NCBI GenBank assembly: GCA_019914995.1
Contig: CM034127.1
Span: 1,426,001 to 1,490,000, forward strand
Direction of reading: 5' to 3'
Source: Acanthochlamys bracteata
Lineage: Eukaryota; Streptophyta; Magnoliopsida; Pandanales; Velloziaceae
Length of the DNA: 64,000 bases
The position numbers and the translations under genes were made by a program. Within the stretch, counting starts at the first letter, position 1, and the number at the start of each line of letters is the position of its first letter. Positions 62,001 to 64,000 of this stretch are shown one piece after another. A model generated the notes under the pieces. It saw only the letters and a list, made by a program, of their open reading frames with translations, ran no database searches and had not been told where the DNA came from.

Positions 62001-64000
62001 AGGACTGCTTCAAAGGGTAACTTATGTTCTGGTGAAACTGTTAAAATTTATAATGCAGATCCACGTGGTCCATTGTACCTGTCAATTCTACCTCAAGGAG
62101 GATGGCAACAACTACATGTATGACTGACCAATGAAGTTGACATGGTTTCATGTTTAGTTTCTATATTTCTTTTTATCATTTGTTTTCTTTCCTCTCCACA
62201 GGAAGCAGTTCCAATATCTCTTCCCAATCATACACCTGCAAAAATGATAAACCTGAGAAATTCCTTTTCTGGAAGGTGAGGATTGGGTTATGAATGCATG
62301 CTAGTTTCCTTTTATATCCCATTCTTTCTGAATTATATGACCAATTTTCTTACATCTTTCAGGATTGTCCAAATAATTCTTGACCAAAATTACAATAAAG
62401 ACCAGTTGTTGGCTAAAGATGTTAGAGTATATGCTCCATTTTGGATAGAGAGTGCTAGATGTCCACCCCTTACGTACAATCTCGTTGATATATCTGGGAG
62501 AAAAGAAAGACGGAGCTTTTCTGTTGGATTCCATTCTAGTAAAAGTACAGAACAAGTACTGTGGCAAATTAGTGAGGAGGAGTTGGTTAATGGATGTACG
62601 ATACTGTCTGCACTGAATTTTAAACTTTTGGGCCTCTCAGCATCTATTGCTGGAATTGGCAAAGAGAGCTTTGGACCTATCAAAGATCTTTCTCCTCTTG
62701 GTGATATGGTAGTCTATATTCTTTAGTGAATTCTTACCCTGTATTTACAAAACTTGTAGTAAGCTTGACTTCGATTTAATGTGCTGTGTTCTCTATAGGA
62801 TGGTTCAGTTGATCTTTTTGCTTATGATGCTGATGGGAATAGCATTCAAATCTTTGTTTCTTCTAAACCATGCCCATATCAAGCTGTTCCAACAAAGGTA
62901 ATTGCAATAGTTGGAAGTTATTTAGGTGTTGCCCTTGGTTTTCAAGTATTCTTGATTTTTGCTCCAGGTTATCTCTATCCGTCCATTCATGACGTTCACC
63001 AACAGAATTGGGAAAGATATATTTATCAGATTCAATTCTGGTGATCATCCAAAAGTTCTACATGCAACAGATGCACGCGTTTCTTTTGCTTATTTTTACA
63101 CAGGAGAACCAAGTAAACTACAGGTATCATATAAACTTGCATCTGGATGGAAAAACGCAAGAGCATGTTTTTTGTTACTACTGCTATTTTTAATTTTGAG
63201 TATGTATAGTTCTATACAGTGATTACTAACCTTGACACCTGTGTAAAAAGAGAGACTCTTATCCTTTTTTTCTGTATCCATGAATGAATTAAATAAAGAT
63301 GTCTTATATTTCACTCTCGTCTTTCCTTTTCTTTTTTTTGTTGTCCTTTTAGGTTCGTTTGGAAGACACAGAGTGGTGTCTGCCTGTTGAGATTGTTAAG
63401 GAGGACAAGATCACTTTGGTAATGAGGAAGTATAATGGTGGGAGGAGATTTTTGAAAACAGAAATTCGTGGCTATGAGGAAGGATCACGTTTCTTAGTTG
63501 TTTTCCGTCTGGGTTCAGCAGACGGTCCCATTAGGTATGAACTTTTCTTACATGCTATTGAAATGTTGTACTTGAAAATTTTGTTGATTTGCTGCTAACA
63601 TGATTTATCTGTTGTCAATGCTTCACAGAATTGAGAACAGAACAAGTAGTAGATCTATCAGCATCCGGCAAACTGGATTAGATGATACTGCATGGATCGA
63701 CTTGGATCCGTTGTCGACAACAAAATTTTCTTGGGATGATCCATACGGACAGACACATTTAGATTTTTGTACCAACAGTGGAAATGTTACTTATTCCAAG
63801 ATCAGCTTGGAAAAGCCACTTACTTCATCGGCACACTTTGAGGAACAAGGAATCCAACTTAGTATCTCTGAAATGGGAGATGTGTTGGTTGTGCGGATTG
63901 CAGATGATGAGAAGACAACAGAATCAGGGTCAGGTGGGGAGCCTGGAACTAAAACACTAAAAGGTGGTCGTAATTCTTCTGAGCAGGAAATGAAAAGTAG
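30378..64000 (+). CDS. VPS13M1-like: VPS13 bridge-like lipid transfer protein, PH/C2 type; 53 exons, 3' end outside window
   Basis: The N-terminus MLEDQVAFLLQKYLGNYVRG identifies VPS13. I could follow 53 exons in unbroken phase, all GT-AG, coding about 3,582 residues before the window ends inside exon 53 (from 63629). Plant VPS13 proteins are around 4,000 residues or longer, so the C-terminal part is missing. Domains in order: N-terminal chorein, a long lipid-groove region, a PH domain (about 809-921), four VPS62-type repeats (about 2014-2427), a C2-like domain (about 2616-2720), VAB-type repeats, then SHR-BD (from about 3198). A PH domain within the protein points to the Arabidopsis VPS13M1 (At4g17140) type. 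VPS13 proteins carry phospholipids between membranes at contact sites. Exons are short (43-780 bp). Introns reach 4.9 kb and hold LINE and MITE insertions. Exon coordinates are in the block entries. Confidence 0.95.
35933..38318 (+). other. VPS13 exons 10-17: groove region
   Basis: Exons: 35933-36103, 36283-36375, 36461-36782, 36889-36993, 37076-37171, 37251-37318, 37929-38049, 38091-38318. These code about residues 351-752. A conserved WWSFG motif closes exon 11 and an acidic EEDWEQINKIIGYKE segment opens exon 12. Exon 16 contains the FFLDLDIAAPKVIVP groove strand found in VPS13 proteins. Every junction keeps frame. Confidence 0.9.
38427..41056 (+). other. VPS13 exons 18-21: PH domain
   Basis: Exons: 38427-38627, 39434-39543, 40778-40874, 40958-41056. 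The PH domain runs from FEGWIYLLSRK (end of exon 18) through LWQHRYLYLVGPYLYIL (exon 19) and the gap coded by exon 20 to RRMWQTRLQGAI (exon 21). Its core is WI..L....W..R...L.....L...........W...L. It interrupts the groove region and is what separates this VPS13 type from other plant members. It probably binds phosphoinositides or a protein partner. Intron 19 carries a MITE. Confidence 0.88.
40403..40660. mobile_element. MITE in VPS13 intron 19
   Basis: The terminal inverted repeats are about 28 bp with few mismatches. The left end reads TTAGGTGATGTTTGGGAGTG, and the right end, inverted, reads TTAGGAGATGTTTAGGAGTG. Both continue into CTTTT(C/G)AA. Total length is about 258 bp. The interior is non-coding and AT-rich. 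The ends resemble those of the intergenic elements in this window (GTTTGG...GTGC), but here they are much better preserved. The target-site duplication is unresolved. Confidence 0.75.
43531..43672. repeat. Two tandem copies of a 71-bp unit in VPS13 intron 26
   Basis: Unit 1 (43531-43601) and unit 2 (43602-43672) both begin TACATAAG(G/A)AATC and contain GCTTGGTTAGGAGCTAAATA. They differ at only a few positions, so the duplication is recent. It lies within the intron between exons 26 and 27. Confidence 0.85.
46050..48228 (+). mobile_element. Degenerate RTE-type LINE in VPS13 intron 29
   Basis: A 5'-truncated non-LTR retrotransposon in sense orientation. In pieces broken by frameshifts and stops one can read the reverse transcriptase N-terminal region (46200-46760), KKMKMSKAIGPDTIEVWGHL (about 46780-46840), NYRGIKLMSH (about 46970), FGFMSKRYIME, the FIDLGKAYDRIA motif (about 47161), and the catalytic box at about 47440 as MLFADKNRV, where the second Asp of FADD is Lys. 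Then come the C-terminal part with a FGHILRKPKDA-like segment (about 47970-48010) and a 3' end rich in TTG triplets (about 48210-48228). Element-encoded activity is not possible. The left edge is uncertain. Confidence 0.85.
53075..56418 (+). other. VPS13 exons 34-39: VPS62-type repeats
   Basis: Exons: 53075-53178, 54497-54786, 54898-54982, 55068-55382, 55488-55841, 55932-56418. Exon 37 was ended at 55382 (AATGA|GTTGTA), the only donor that keeps phase with exon 38. Four copies of a W-x-P-x-(A/V)-P-x-G-x-x-x-x-G motif occur: FWRPRAPSGFAVLGD, VWFPVAPEGYVAVGC, IWRPVVPDGMVFLGD and FWFPQAPPGYVSLGC. These match the VPS62 family (PF06101) consensus. They are beta-rich modules inserted in the VPS13 groove region. 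Confidence 0.88.
53965..54205 (+). mobile_element. 3' fragment of an RTE-type LINE in VPS13 intron 34
   Basis: A roughly 240-bp fragment in sense orientation. Its frame reads a WF.HIKRRPPDVPVHRCES-like segment, the standard C-terminal end of plant RTE LINEs. It ends in GATCCCACCTAATGGGATGAG and a (TTG)n tail (54192-54205). It is severely 5'-truncated and has several stops. It belongs to the same broad family as the element at 46.05-48.23 kb but comes from a separate insertion. Confidence 0.75.
56595..59989 (+). other. VPS13 exons 40-46: groove end, C2-like domain, start of VAB repeats
   Basis: Exons: 56595-56758, 57081-57243, 57315-57584, 58777-58968, 59090-59132, 59233-59357, 59489-59989. 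The C2-like module starts at LMVTVIIADAE (end of exon 42), continues with YMMAVRLF in exon 43 and WDEAFYFKI, then FAVVEIGTGEPLGIYSASL across exons 44-45. Calcium-binding Asp residues of classical C2 domains are only partly present. Exon 46 begins the VPS13 adaptor-binding (VAB) region, with NLRSLVSVTNNTSFVIDLRL. Exon 44 is the smallest at 43 bp. Confidence 0.85.
58543..58562. repeat. (CT)n microsatellite in VPS13 intron 42
   Basis: About nine uninterrupted CT units within a pyrimidine-rich intron. Confidence 0.8.
60590..60636. repeat. Compound (CT)n-(TA)n microsatellite in VPS13 intron 46
   Basis: About twelve CT units, a short TTTC break and nine or so AT/TA units. Such compound tracts are usually length-polymorphic. 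Confidence 0.85.
61338..64000 (+). other. VPS13 exons 47-53: VAB repeats and SHR-BD, truncated by window
   Basis: Exons: 61338-62117, 62202-62275, 62363-62708, 62799-62897, 62968-63123, 63353-63534, 63629 to beyond 64000. VAB repeats continue, each ending in a segment like PLSITNFLPLPSVYDV. The SHR-BD region (PF06650) is marked by VYAPFWIESARCPPLTYNLV in exon 49. Another repeat is seen in exon 51, with FMTFTNRIGKDIFIRF. The window ends in an acidic, Ser/Gly-rich stretch of exon 53. The rest of SHR-BD, the ATG2_C-like helices and the stop lie outside. Confidence 0.88.

Noticed and set aside
1-64000. CRISPR arrays, tRNA or rRNA genes, prokaryotic operons
   Set aside because: No regular short spaced repeats, no cloverleaf or rRNA core sequence was noticed. 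The gene structure is eukaryotic throughout. A tRNAscan run would be needed to exclude a tRNA in the introns.

Overview
This is a 64 kb stretch of plant nuclear DNA, most likely from a woody or otherwise large-gened eudicot. The evidence is GT-AG introns, AT-rich intergenic DNA full of short inverted-repeat transposons, an RTE-type LINE inside an intron, and plant-only gene families (FLZ zinc fingers, MUSTANG). Species cannot be told from the sequence. All gene models are my own manual splices, checked for phase continuity, with no transcript data.

Layout: (1) 1206-3171 (-): a five-exon gene for a 375-residue protein with a compact Cys/His cluster, function unknown. (2) 4.1-23.2 kb: a tandem array of FCS-like zinc finger (FLZ/DUF581) loci, all on the + strand. 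There is a decayed intronless copy at 4.23 kb, an intact intronless gene at 6565, an upstream-only relic near 8 kb, an intact two-exon gene at 12151, a start-less copy at 15.75 kb, and an intact two-exon gene at 22421. Between them lie AT-rich DNA, short TIR elements and a 1.4 kb hAT-like element with a GC-rich core (18.8-20.2 kb). (3) 25567-29398 (+): a four-exon, 807-residue PB1 + MuDR + MULE + SWIM + zinc-knuckle protein, a domesticated MUSTANG (MUG-B type) transposase that appears to lack catalytic Asp residues. (4) 30378-64000 (+): the first 53 exons (about 3,582 codons) of a giant VPS13 lipid-transfer protein of the PH- and C2-containing plant type (VPS13M1-like), running off the right edge.

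The neighbouring families do not form a pathway. FLZ proteins are adaptors of SnRK1 energy signalling, MUG proteins are nuclear factors derived from a transposase, and VPS13 is a bridge-like protein at membrane contact sites. The most informative aspects of the window are the birth-and-death history of the FLZ array, the catalytic loss in the MUG protein, and the transposon load of the VPS13 introns.
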